From Muraenolepis orangiensis (taxonomy: Eukaryota > Chordata > Actinopteri > Gadiformes > Muraenolepididae): a stretch of 64,000 bases of DNA. The translations under genes and the position numbers were made by a program. This document shows positions 53,990-63,639 of this stretch, piece after piece. The notes beneath the pieces are model-generated. The model was not told the DNA's origin and ran no database searches. It saw only the letters and a program-made list of their open reading frames with translations. Where the stretch lies: positions 9,721,010-9,785,009 of the forward strand of contig CM051004.1 in NCBI GenBank assembly GCA_027704905.1. The letters are read 5' to 3'. Numbering within the stretch: position 1 is the first letter of the stretch; each line of letters opens with the position of its first letter.

Positions 53990-54210
53990 TACGGGGCCCC
54001 CCTGGCGATCATACCCTGTACCATGGTGTTCAGATTGTCGAGAATCTTGTCGATGGACAGTTTGGGATATTTATTATAAATACCACACAGCAGGCAGAGA
54101 CGTAGTCGGGGACAGATGGGGGCAGAGCGTACGGGGCCCCCCTGGCGATCATACCCTGTACCATGGTCTTCAGATTGTCGAGAATCTTGTCGATGGACAG
54201 TTTTGGATAT
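53990..54210. repeat. 140-bp-offset direct duplication
   Basis: 81 bp at 53990-54070 recur at 54130-54210 with about three mismatches (TACGGGGCCCCCCTGGCGAT; TCTTGTCGATGGACAG). TGGACAGTTTGGGATAT occurs a third time at 53260, on the other side of the minisatellite. The array therefore seems to have grown inside this duplicated segment. Confidence 0.88.
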
Positions 54211-54224
54211 GTCCTTGCTGGCCA

Positions 54225-55650
54225 GATTGTCTCTGTCACTTTTCTGCTGTCTTCACAACCCTCTGGATGGCTTTCTTGTCCTGTGGTGTTGCTGTACCAC
54301 ACAGTGACACCACTCGTCAGGACGCTCTCTACCACGGTAGAAGTGCACTAGCCACTGTTGGCCTATTCCGCTTTTCTTGAGGCACCGCAGAGTGTAGAGG
54401 TGCTGGTGTGCCTTCTTGAGCAGTTGCGGGTCCACACCAGGTCATCGGAAATCTGTAGCCCTAGGAAACGGTAGCAGCTGATGACTTCCACCGGTGTCCC
54501 GTCCAGGCTGAGGGTGGAGTGGTTGTCCCGGTGGCTCCTGAAGTCCACGATGAGCTCCTTAGTCTTGCTGACATTCTGTGTAAGGCTATTGTCCTTGCAC
54601 CATTGCGTCAGCCGCACTACCTCATCTCTGTACTTTCATCGTCCTTGCTTATCATGCCATTGACTGTGGTGTCGTCTGCAAACTTGATAATCTGTTTATT
54701 GCTGTGCGTGGCAGTACAGTCATATGTGTACAGTGAGTACAGCCGGGGACTGAGGCAGCAGCCTTGGGGTGCTCCGGTCTTGAGGACCAGAGTGGATGAG
54801 ATGTTGCTCCCAATCTTCACCACTTGAGGCCTGCCCGCCAGGAGGTCCATAATCCAGTTACAGATCGGGGTGCTCAGACCTATGTCCCTCAGTTTCAGGA
54901 CCAGCTTGAAGGGAATGATGGTGTTGAATGCCGAGCTGTATTTAATGAACAGCAGTCTGACGTAGGTGTCCCTCCTGTCTAGGTGCTCCAGGGCCGTGTG
55001 TAGTGCCAGGCAGATGGCGTTGTCTACAGACCTGTTTGGTCTGTATGCAAACTGGATTGGGTCTAGGGACTCGGGGATAGAAAAGTTAATATGCAACATG
55101 ACAAGTTTTTCCATGCACTTCATGGCTATGGGTGTTAATGCCACTGGACGATAATCATTGAGACTTGTTACCTGGGTCTTTATGGTTGTCTCTTTAAAGC
55201 ACGCTGGGACGACAGACTGTTGCAGTGATGCGTTGTTCACATGTCCGTGAACACAGGGGCCAGCTGGTCCGCACAGGTCTTGAAGACAAGGGATGGAACT
55301 CAATCTGGGCCGGCTGCCTTCCCTGCCTTCACCCTCCTAAAGGTAGGACCTCAGACTCGGACAGTTGTAGAACATAGTTCTCTGGGTGAATGTTCAGTTT
55401 GTTGGTCGTCAAAGAGTTCCCCCTTTCAAAGCGAGCGTAAAATGTGTTCAGCTCGTCTGGTAGATTGGAAATTGTTGGTGACAGCCCCTGAGCTCCCCTT
55501 GTAGGACCCTCAGACCTTGCCACATACGTATGGTGTCCGAGACCCCAAACTGTAATTCCAATTTGTTTTTGTAATCCAATTTACCCTTCTTGATGGCTTT
55601 TCTGAGTTCATACTTGGCCTACTTGTAGTGATCAGAGATGCCTGTTGTGA
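54225..55650 (-). mobile_element. Rex1/Babar-like LINE body, second copy
   Basis: Minus-strand order from 55650: LRKAIKKGKLDYKNKLE and MWQGL (preceded by an in-frame stop), then NLPDELNTFYARFERGNS, the palm domain, VDFRSHRDNHSTLSLDG, YRFLGLQISDDLVW and CLKKSGIGQQWLVHFYRG. The domain order is that of the ORF2 of a Rex1/Babar or related LINE. Frameshifts occur near 55310, 54615 and 54425. Similarity to the first copy ends near 54235, where the 24-bp array and duplication begin. No endonuclease domain is present, so the copy is 5'-truncated and dead. Confidence 0.86.
54617..55303 (-). pseudogene. reverse-transcriptase palm domain of the LINE, catalytic Asp replaced
   Basis: This 228-codon open segment contains LNDYRPVALTPIAMKCMEKL, FAYRPNRSVDNAI, LLFIKYSSAFNTI, APQGCCLSPRLYSLYTYDC and KFADDTTVNGMI. 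The YSSAFNT motif points to Rex1/Babar. The position before YSSAF is normally Asp (FIDYSSAFNT, the first metal-binding residue) but here is Lys, codon AAA at 54941-54943 on the minus strand. The FADD box is intact. With one catalytic Asp lost and frameshifts on both sides, no active enzyme is possible. Confidence 0.82.
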
Positions 55651-55785
55651 AAGCGGTACTACCTTCCATTAAAAACAAGTAAAAAAGTAAGTAAACTAAG
55701 TTAACTAAGTAAACTAAATAAACTGCGGGAGCTCATAGATCCATCTCATTTATGCCAGCAAAGTTGTGCTGTTTGATGCATTTGG

Positions 55786-55995
55786 GGGGCGGCAGTAGCT
55801 CAGTCTGTTTGGACTTGGCTTGGGAACCGGAAGGTCGCCAGTTCAAGTCCCCAAAACACCTAGGGACTACCGAGGTGCCCTTGAGCAAGGCACCAGATAC
55901 TGCTCCCGGGCGCTGTATATACAATAGCTGCCCACTGCTCCTAATACTAGGATGGGTTTATGCAGATATACAAATTTCACTGTGTGTACACATGT
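55786..55995 (+). mobile_element. tRNA-derived SINE
   Basis: GGCGGCAGTAGCTCAGTCTG (A box), GGAAGGTCGCCAGTTCAAGT (B box), GAGGTGCCCTTGAGCAAGGC, GGGCGCTGTATATACAATAG and CCCACTGCTCCTAATACTAG, then a TTTCACTGTGTGTACACATG tail. It is the same family as 3230-3425 and keeps the full length. Confidence 0.88.
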
Positions 55996-56278
55996 ATGTG
56001 GCTGTTACGTTGTAAATTTGCCGGGTAAATGAGCATGTTTTAACAGCCACGCTGGCCAACAAAAATATCTGGCGGAAACTCTGGGACCAACTGTGATTTG
56101 GCTTGGTGCACTCAGCTACTTATAGCCTGCTACAGCTTACATACAACATATTTATAATACCGAAATTTCACACAAAATAAACAAGCTACATTGGCTGACG
56201 CACTGTAGTTTAGCAAGCTGAAGTAGCCTGGTAGTCGATGTAGCCTAGCTAGCAGAGATAGCCTAGCGTTGATGGCTT
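55996..56278. other. no recognisable feature
   Basis: Unique sequence. TAGCCTAGC-type short repeats occur at 56225-56265. Confidence 0.5.
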
Positions 56279-56280
56279 TG

Positions 56281-56350
56281 ACCCTTGAAATGGGGAGTAA
56301 GCATTCCATTGTACTTATTGCAAATGGAAAATCAAATTCTTGAATCTTGA
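56281..56350 (+). mobile_element. Rex1-like LINE 3' tail fragment
   Basis: AATGGGGAGTAAGCATTCCA, TTGTACTTATTGCAAATGG and TTCTTGAATCTTGA match the last 70 bp of the LINE family seen at 10.4, 51.7 and 53.15 kb. Only the extreme 3' end is present. Confidence 0.78.
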
Positions 56351-56501
56351 CCCAAAATGCAACCACAAACAAATACCTGATCTTTTACCAAACCATAACT
56401 GCCGATATTGTTACTTCCTGAACTCATCATGATCACATGATTGTAAACAAGCGCCCTTCATTGGTCAGAGTTTGTTTGGGATGACTATGGAGACTGTATA
56501 A

Positions 56502-56504
56502 GGG

Positions 56505-56550
<46 letters not shown>
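56502..56550. repeat. (GT)n microsatellite
   Basis: About 23 units. Confidence 0.97.
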
Positions 56551-56551
<1 letters not shown>

Positions 56552-57710
56552 AGTGAGTGATGGCTGACTGGACCAAAATTTATGTTACACAAATTGAACT
56601 GGAATTGAAGATGAACATTACCCCCCCCCATTTTCCTCATGCCAATATTCTGTGGCAGTCCGTTTCCCGCGTGAAACGAGAACTGAGGAACATGCTCCAT
56701 AATAACCACACTTGCAAACCATTGGCTCAACATTTCCCAGTGTAAACATTTTGACTGCTGCTGATGGCATCTTCACGCCATCTTCTGTTATGAGCCTCTT
56801 ATTAGCCAGAGTCTTCTCGTCTGGGTTGTAATTGCAGAGCCTGTCAGTCACCCTATGCAGAATAGAAACAAGGCCCTTTTTGCTGTGTGTGTGTGTGTGT
56901 GTGTGTTTGTCTTGGAGTCAGTGTGTGAACATGCATATGCTTTTTTTTTTCTTTTGAAAAGGGCATCCTTTTATTTTAAATGTAGCATGTACAGTACATC
57001 AGTGCATCTACATAAGACATACGTGAATGGGGTTAAAGAGGTGTGTGTGTGTGGGGGGGGGGGGGGGGGGGGAGTTAGGAGCGAGAGAGAGAGAATATGT
57101 ACTGTGTAATGTGTAATGTGTAGTAGAGTAATTATGTACACTTTATATATATATATAAGTTTGATTCCATCATATGTTATTCGTTTTAGTGTGGTGTTGA
57201 GTTGTGTTATTATCGGATATTTACATCGATCCATATTTACCTTCTCGCTGTTCACATGGTTTTACGACGAGTCATGTTTGCTTTGGCAATACAAAGCGTC
57301 CATTGTGTCATGCCAACAAAGCACATGGCAGTGGAAATTGAAATTGAAAGGGAGGGCGAGCACACAAGAGACTGGCAGCGAGAGAACGAGAGCCACACAT
57401 ACACACACATACCGCCTGGAGGAATCCCACTCTCCGCACGCACCGCTAGCTCAAGTGCACATTTGGATAAAGCCGTCCCGGTAATCTGATCGTCCTCTGG
57501 CTGCTATCTTGTCCCCTTTTTATGGAAGTGTTTAGCTGAGCCTCTTCTCCATTTCCCTGCATTCCCCGGGGCCAAGTTCTCTCTCTCTCTCTCCCTCCCT
57601 CTATTTCTCTATCTCTATTTCTTCCCTTATTTTCTCTCTCTCCTCTCCCACCCACTCTCTTCCCCTCTCAGTCTATGTCTCCTCTCTCTCTGCCTCTCCT
57701 CTCTTTCTCC
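56551..57710. other. no gene; G-run and CT-rich stretches
   Basis: A (GT)n of about 10 units lies at 56884-56905 and a G-run of about 20 at 57053-57072. Pyrimidine-rich DNA runs from 57570. Open frames have no recognised domain. Confidence 0.5.
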
Positions 57711-57721
57711 CTCCCTCCCTC

Positions 57722-57872
<151 letters not shown>

Positions 57873-58720
57873 CTCTCTCCTCTCTCTCTTCACGGTCCCA
57901 CTGTTTCGAGGGAACCCTCCTTTTTGGTTTCCTGGATGCCCAACCAAGATGGCTTCTCTGGGATATTGTGTTGATACAGAAGAGCCTGGTGGAGAGAACA
58001 TTCTTTTATTTTGGTTTTAAAAGGAGAGATGACTATATAGAGGGGATGGGGCATGTGTGATTGACAGGTTGTCAAGTATTACTGGGTGGCTGTCCGTCTG
58101 TCTGGCTTTGTCTTGCTGGCACAAAATAGCTTCTTTTCATGTGATGAGCTTGGTAACGCCAAGCAAATATAATGTTTCTTTGTTTCCGTGCTCCAACTGG
58201 TCTAGATCCGTTAGGGAATTGCGCCAACATAAAATAAAGGTTGTATTATTGTTGAGCCTTGATACAGCACAATGTGAATCATGAATCCCAAATGTTTGTC
58301 TGCTTAGTGAAATGATGTGATGAGAAATTTACTTTGTAGTTTGTTTTAAAGACCGCAAATCCTTAAGTTCTTACCCGAGGGAAGAAACGGCTATGTTTTA
58401 CCACGCAAAGATTATGAGTCATAAGAAACCTCTCTTTGAACTATAGGAATATATGTATCCACTGTGCAGGAGACACTTTTATCAAACGACCTACAGCCCA
58501 TTAAGGGTCAGCTAGAGGTTAGAAGTCTTACTGGAGCGATGCTACCATGTACACCGCACACACTGGGGACCTGAAGGTGCCTTTCAGCTCACCGCTCAGC
58601 ACTACCCTGCTCTCTAAAGAGTTACTACCATGTGTTGCTGTGGCACTTTTTCTCGACTAAAGAATGATCTTGTTGTTGAAGCAGCTTGTGGCTCCACTAG
58701 CCATTACCAACCGCTTAAAG
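57873..58720. other. no gene; one SINE fragment
   Basis: At 58472-58530 the plus strand reads GAGACACTTTTATCAAACGA then CCTACAG, a decayed minus-strand SINE tail. The rest is unique-looking. Confidence 0.5.
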
Positions 58721-59130
58721 CAGTGGTTCCCAAACTTTTTGCATCCCCTCAAACATTTGAACCTCCTGCAGTGTGTGCACCCCTCTACCTCTCATATAAA
58801 GACATGACAGTGTTATTAACTATTTTGCTATTTTTTCAGTCTCGCTGAAAGCCCTCTCATATTTCATACAAGTGATGTGCACCTCAGCTCAAACACAATA
58901 TAATAAAATGTAATAAAAAGTCATAAGAAAAAATGTCATATTCTGTTCTTGTCATATTCTGTTCAAATAAGTGACCAATTGAAGCAGAGTAGGGGCTGGT
59001 GTGTGTGTGTTTGTTCGAAAGTGGGTTTATTGTTGACACCAAAAGGCTATTACAGATGTTTTGTTGGCGTAACCACCGGCGTAACTGTGGTACCCCTGGG
59101 GGTACACGTACCCCACTTTGGGAAAAGCTG
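58721..59130. mobile_element. hAT-type MITE with perfect 8-bp target duplication
   Basis: It starts CAGTGGTTCCCAAAC, and the right end read inverted is CAGCTTTTCCCAAAG, matching at 11 of 15 positions. GCTTAAAG flanks both sides (58713-58720 and 59131-59138). Sub-terminal TACCCCTGGGGGTACACGTA is a further palindromic feature. The 410-bp interior has no transposase. The terminus resembles widespread hAT elements of vertebrates. Confidence 0.9.
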
Positions 59131-60490
59131 GCTTAAAGTGATCTTTCAATATGACGACCAGCTCTGTGTTGACCTGGTGTATCCATCAGAGACACACTGT
59201 GATTTGAGACCAGATCAGTTTAAAACCAACACGAACAATCCCTGGTCAAACCAGGGGTATTTGTTCAGCAGAACGCATGGCATATGCATGCATTTTGGGG
59301 ACTTTTGACACTTCGGTTGAAGGTATTATTTTCAGAACGTGGTAATATTCTCATATAATTTCTGTTAAAAATGGTTGTGATCTGCAGTAGCTCCATAATT
59401 TGCCGCCTGCAAAGGACCCAAAGGTTAATTAAAAACAATTGCTGGTAATCTTAGGTAAATGTTCAGCTAGTGTGTTACTTCTTATCTGATACCTTCTGTT
59501 TTTCATTTTAGTTGCTCTGCTATAATTAATTACACCTAATGGCATTCTGGGTGGCAATCTATTATACTGGTGCAATGGTATCCATTGGCAACAATATGAT
59601 TATAAAAACCATCATGCCACTCCGAGAGACAATGGCTTTGTCCATAAACGGAAGGCGGCTGCCTGCTGCCTTGCTGTCTAGTGAGGCAGTGTCCTTTGGA
59701 GGACGTGTTTTTAGTATGAAGTTACCTGTAAAGGAATCTGGGTTGAAACTGACTTCCAAGGCAGCAATGCGTCACAACGTCACGACTTTGTGACCAAAAT
59801 TCAGACAGTTGACGTCCGTCAGTTACAGCAGTTATACTGACACACATACAGACTAACTGGTTTGTTTGTTTAGGCTAACCAGAAAGTCCGCTGTCAGTGA
59901 AACCTTTAGTGGGCACATTTCCTTAATACGCATTGTACATCTAAATAGGATATTCAGTGAATAAACTGTTGAATTCTCAGTAGAAATAAAAGTCAATATA
60001 GCTTGCATTTGTGGCACAAACTCTGGACTGTTGCTCTCCATTGTTTTTCCTCTTCTCTGAGCAGTGGAGAGGGCGCATGGGATTGTGGGATATTTTGACC
60101 AATGAAGGATGCGTCTGCGCTGCCTTCGAATCCTGCTGGAGGCCCCGCAGCAGGCAGAATTTTTACGTAAATATTGATGATGACTCCCTGCCTACGAACG
60201 CTGCCTGAATAGACAGCATTTTAGCCATTTGGGACACAGCCAATATCAAGTGAGGTGCTGCGGTATCCATTGGCAACAGTGGTGTAGGAAGGAGGTGCTT
60301 TGAAGTGGATTCTATAGTAACGAGCTGGATGGAAATGTCAAAACCTGGCACATCAAAGGAATGCATATTGCAGCATCTCGCCCTGAGATGAATGATTCAA
60401 AGTCAAGGTAGTTTTCTTTTGCATATCAGGGAAGGGAGTGGCCTGAGGCTATGTTCTTGCGGAGCTGTTCTTGATCCAGACACAGAGGGA
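59131..60490. other. no gene; two related segments
   Basis: 59560-59600 and 60260-60290 share GGTATCCATTGGCAACA. AAGGCAGCAATGCG (59758) and CTGCCTGAATAGACAGCATT (60200) recall a common fish dispersed repeat with AGGCAGCAT motifs. An 84-codon frame at 59539-59793 is not supported as a gene. Confidence 0.4.
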
Positions 60491-60521
60491 CCCACCCCTT
60501 AACGTGTCGTTAAGGGGTGGG
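60491..60521. other. perfect 14-bp hairpin
   Basis: CCCACCCCTTAACG, loop TGT, then CGTTAAGGGGTGGG. It has no T-run, so it is not a terminator. It may be the palindromic remnant of an excised element. Confidence 0.85.
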
Positions 60522-60609
60522 CTCCTTGAGAGCGGTATGAATATGAAGATCCAAAATACAATGATCAACTTAGTCCACTTGCTTTCACCGTCCAAGCTCT
60601 CCTTCTCCG

Positions 60610-60646
60610 CTTCCCTTCCCTTCCCTTCCCTTCCCTTCCCTTCCCT
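60610..60646. repeat. (TTCCC)n pentanucleotide repeat
   Basis: About 7 units. Confidence 0.95.
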
Positions 60647-60865
60647 CTTAACCCCACCATTGGAGATTCGGTTTGCCAGCCTTGCAAACCGCCTCCTCTC
60701 TGCCGACCGTGTGTCTGGTGAGGGTATAGAGGGCTCCAGGCCTGATTGCCACCAGGTGTGTTACCTCCAGGTGGGCCAGAGTTGGGCCGGCAGGAATCTG
60801 TCCTCCCTCAATTCTTCCCCTAGGTTGTTGTGGGCGTTGCCACTGCTCCAACCACCCGGACACCA

Positions 60866-61381
60866 CAATATACACACAAATGATTCACCATAGAGTATAC
60901 ACACAAATGATTCACCATATAGTATACACACAATGATTCACCATATAGTATACACACAATGATTCACCATATAGTATACACACAATGATTCACCATATAG
61001 TATACACACAATGATTCACCATATAGTATACACACAATGATTCACCATATAGTATACACACAATGATTCACCATATAGTATACACACAATGATTCACCAT
61101 ATAGTATACACACAAATGATTCACCATATAGTATACACACAATGATTCACCATATAGTATACACACAATGATTCACCATATAGTATACACACAAATGATT
61201 CACCATATAGTATACACACAAATGATTCACCATATAGTATACACACAATGATTCACCATATAGTATACACACAATGATTCACCATATAGTATACACACAA
61301 TGATTCACCATATAGTATACACACAATGATTCACCATATAGTATACACACAATGATTCACCATATAGTATACACACAAATG
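60866..61381. repeat. 26/27-bp minisatellite, 19 full units plus a partial
   Basis: The unit is ATAGTATACACACAATGA followed by TTCACCAT. Almost the only variation is CACAATG (26 bp) versus CACAAATG (27 bp). This near identity implies recent expansion or homogenisation. There are no spacers, so it is not a CRISPR array, and it has no coding capacity. Confidence 0.97.
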
Positions 61382-62025
61382 TGAACAGTGCATGGACACA
61401 ACACAACTGCAGATATACACCACCACCAACAGCCAGAGTTTTTTCAATATTTGACACTTATAATAGCAGCCTTTGTTGACATGATGATTCTGTTTCTTGA
61501 ATCTCCGCCACGTTTGGTTTGAAGGTTAAAGGGTTTGGACAAAAACGGCTTATTTTCCATATGAGGAAAGTTAAGAAGCCAAGACAAACAAAACAGTCGC
61601 TTTGCTTGCAGTTAATTTGAAACGGAGGGTAAAATATGTCACGGTGAACAAAGCATTTTTGCCCACAAGAAAAATGTGTCTTGCTTCAGTGTTAACATTC
61701 TTGATTCGACCGGATGGAAATTCAGAAGCAGCGAGGGGAACCAATGAATTGTCCTACTTCGTTTGCTTGTCATTTTTGTGGGACAAACAAAAAAGCAATG
61801 CATTTATTTAAGAAAATCATGCATCCACTTAACTGTTCCTCTGGTGGGACTGAGAGTCACCTCTGATTACATCTGCTCCATTATAAGTGATCAGAAATAC
61901 AAATTAAGACAATTTAATATCATATAATATCAAGTTAAAAGTGCTCCCTGCTGAGATATAGTAGTAATGTGTATTTGTGGGTGTACAAGTGTGTATTGTG
62001 TCTGAGTGTGTGGTGCATGTGTTTG
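61382..62025. other. no recognisable feature
   Basis: Unique AT-rich sequence. No gene is supported. Confidence 0.5.
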
Positions 62026-62026
62026 T

Positions 62027-62060
62027 ATTGGTGTGTGTGTGTGTGTGTGTGTGTGTGTCA
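62027..62060. repeat. (GT)n microsatellite
   Basis: About 15 units. Confidence 0.95.
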
Positions 62061-62395
62061 CACAGAGGTTTCCTCAAAACTTCTTTCACTTCTTGCACTC
62101 CCCCCACATCTATATATGCACGACACTGGCTGACTGAGAGTGCTTATGAATGTGTGTCTACATGTGTGGTAACAACCGGCCTGTAGTTGGTGAGCCACCC
62201 AGGTACCACGTACTGTATGTGTTGAGCCACAGGGTCCACAGTGGCAGATCCCGGGTCTGGCTGGACCAGTGGGCCAATGACATACAGAGCCCATGGAGAC
62301 AGGAGGCCATTCGACTGGGAAGGGTCAGTCTGTTAAAGCGGGAACAATGCGTTGGTACTCATGAAAGGGGAAGAAGGGGCCTGTTGAGCCCGTCT
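62061..62395. other. no recognisable feature
   Basis: Unique sequence with no recognised exon. Confidence 0.45.
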
Positions 62396-62399
62396 GTTG

Positions 62400-62606
62400 A
62401 TGGTGTCGTGGCTCGGCGCTTGACTCCACAGCCAAAGAGCACTGAGTTTGATCCCCAATGTTCGCAGCCTTACCTGTAGGCGACCTTGTGCAAGATGCCT
62501 CACCTCTATCCACTACCTAATGACATGGCTGTATCTATGTAAACTTACATATAGTGTATCTGAATTCACTATGAGTCGCTTTGGATAAAAAGCTTCTGCT
62601 GCTTGA
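62400..62606 (+). mobile_element. tRNA-derived SINE, degenerate
   Basis: The A-box-like CGTGGCTCGGCGCTTGAC and the B-box-like GAGTTTGATCCCC are followed by GACCTTGTGCAAGATGCCTC. The tail is GAGTCGCTTTGGATAAAAAG and CTTCTGCTGC, the shared fish SINE/LINE 3' sequence. Confidence 0.72.
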
Positions 62607-63574
62607 ATGTTGCGTCTTTTAAGAAACAAAAGACTCCCCTCCTCTAGAAACACACTGCAGCAGTTTCCATCCCTTTCTCAATTAGCGCTATGCGTTAAAA
62701 CTGGAGTGGGAGGAGAGAGAGGGAGGGGGAGAGACGGAAAGAGAGAGAGAGAGAGAGAGAGACCGAGCGAGCGAGAGAATTGGGTAATTTGTGCTTGAAG
62801 TCACGGGCGAGGATGGCCACTGCGACTTATGAATCTCCATCCGAGACTGTATGCACCAATCAGATCCCATTAGGGAACAATAGCCGGCCAGGGCCATTAC
62901 GGGGGATGGGATGTTATGGTGATGGCTTCCCATTTGGAGGGTAGGGAACGAGGAGTCGCTCCACTGTCATTGAGTAAGCAGAGAGAGGGCATAAACATGG
63001 AGGCTAACCACATGAGATGTATGGATGGATACACGTACAAGATGGAGGAGGATTCTCTAGGAATACGCCCCAAAACACTGGAGGAAATGTAATCACGGCC
63101 ATCCCGTTGGCCTCAAAAGCAAGACAAATATAGACACGGAGAGACATGGATCAGAATGAAAGCTTAAAGTACACCTTCAAGTCTGGTGCTCAGATGTGCA
63201 CCTTTTTCAAACAGACAAACGGTATTTTTCTTCAGATGCATGTCCTTAGGCACATTAAAACACAATAAATATAGGGACGTTTTGTGTGCATGTGTGAGAC
63301 AGAGACACTGCAATGGGCTAGCATCTTATTCAGGGCTAGAGAAAATATCAGCCAGCCAGGAAAAAGCCTCAGCTCTCGGGACCCGGACCAGGATAGAGTG
63401 GGTAAAGGAGATGCAAAGATGGATGGACGATAGCAAAATGGATGGGTAATGGTAGTCATTAGCATTACGCGATATCATTAAGATGGATGCACACTACCAT
63501 ACAGGAGCATTTTTGGCTGATTTTCTCATGATTCACAGCCTTTTCTTCGTAGTACTTAGTCAGTATCAACAGTG
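62607..63574. other. no gene; short (GA)n at 62738-62761
   Basis: 62800-62930 is complex, non-repetitive sequence. Open frames are short and unrecognised. Confidence 0.5.
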
Positions 63575-63603
63575 ACCCAAAGTTTGCCGGTCAAACTTTG
63601 GGT
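63575..63603. other. perfect 12-bp hairpin
   Basis: ACCCAAAGTTTG, loop CCGGT, CAAACTTTGGGT. No neighbouring element ends were recognised. Confidence 0.85.
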
Positions 63604-63639
63604 GTTCACCTTATGAACAAAACAAAAAACAATTTTGTG

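Noticed and set aside
53547..54380. 277-codon repeat protein with TLSDGDRT-type octapeptides
   Set aside because: It is the 24-bp minisatellite read in frame, and it continues into reversed LINE sequence, which a real protein would not do.
55786..55860. Possible tRNA gene from A and B boxes (also at 4.78, 33.1, 36.1 kb)
   Set aside because: The heads do not fold into a complete cloverleaf, and each is followed by a SINE body and tail also found in other copies.
59539..59793. 84-codon plus-strand frame
   Set aside because: No recognised domain. The opposite strand is also open (65 codons) and the segment shares words with a likely dispersed repeat.
60866..61381. CRISPR-like array of 26-bp direct repeats
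   Set aside because: Units are head-to-tail without spacers and the setting is a vertebrate genome. It is a minisatellite.
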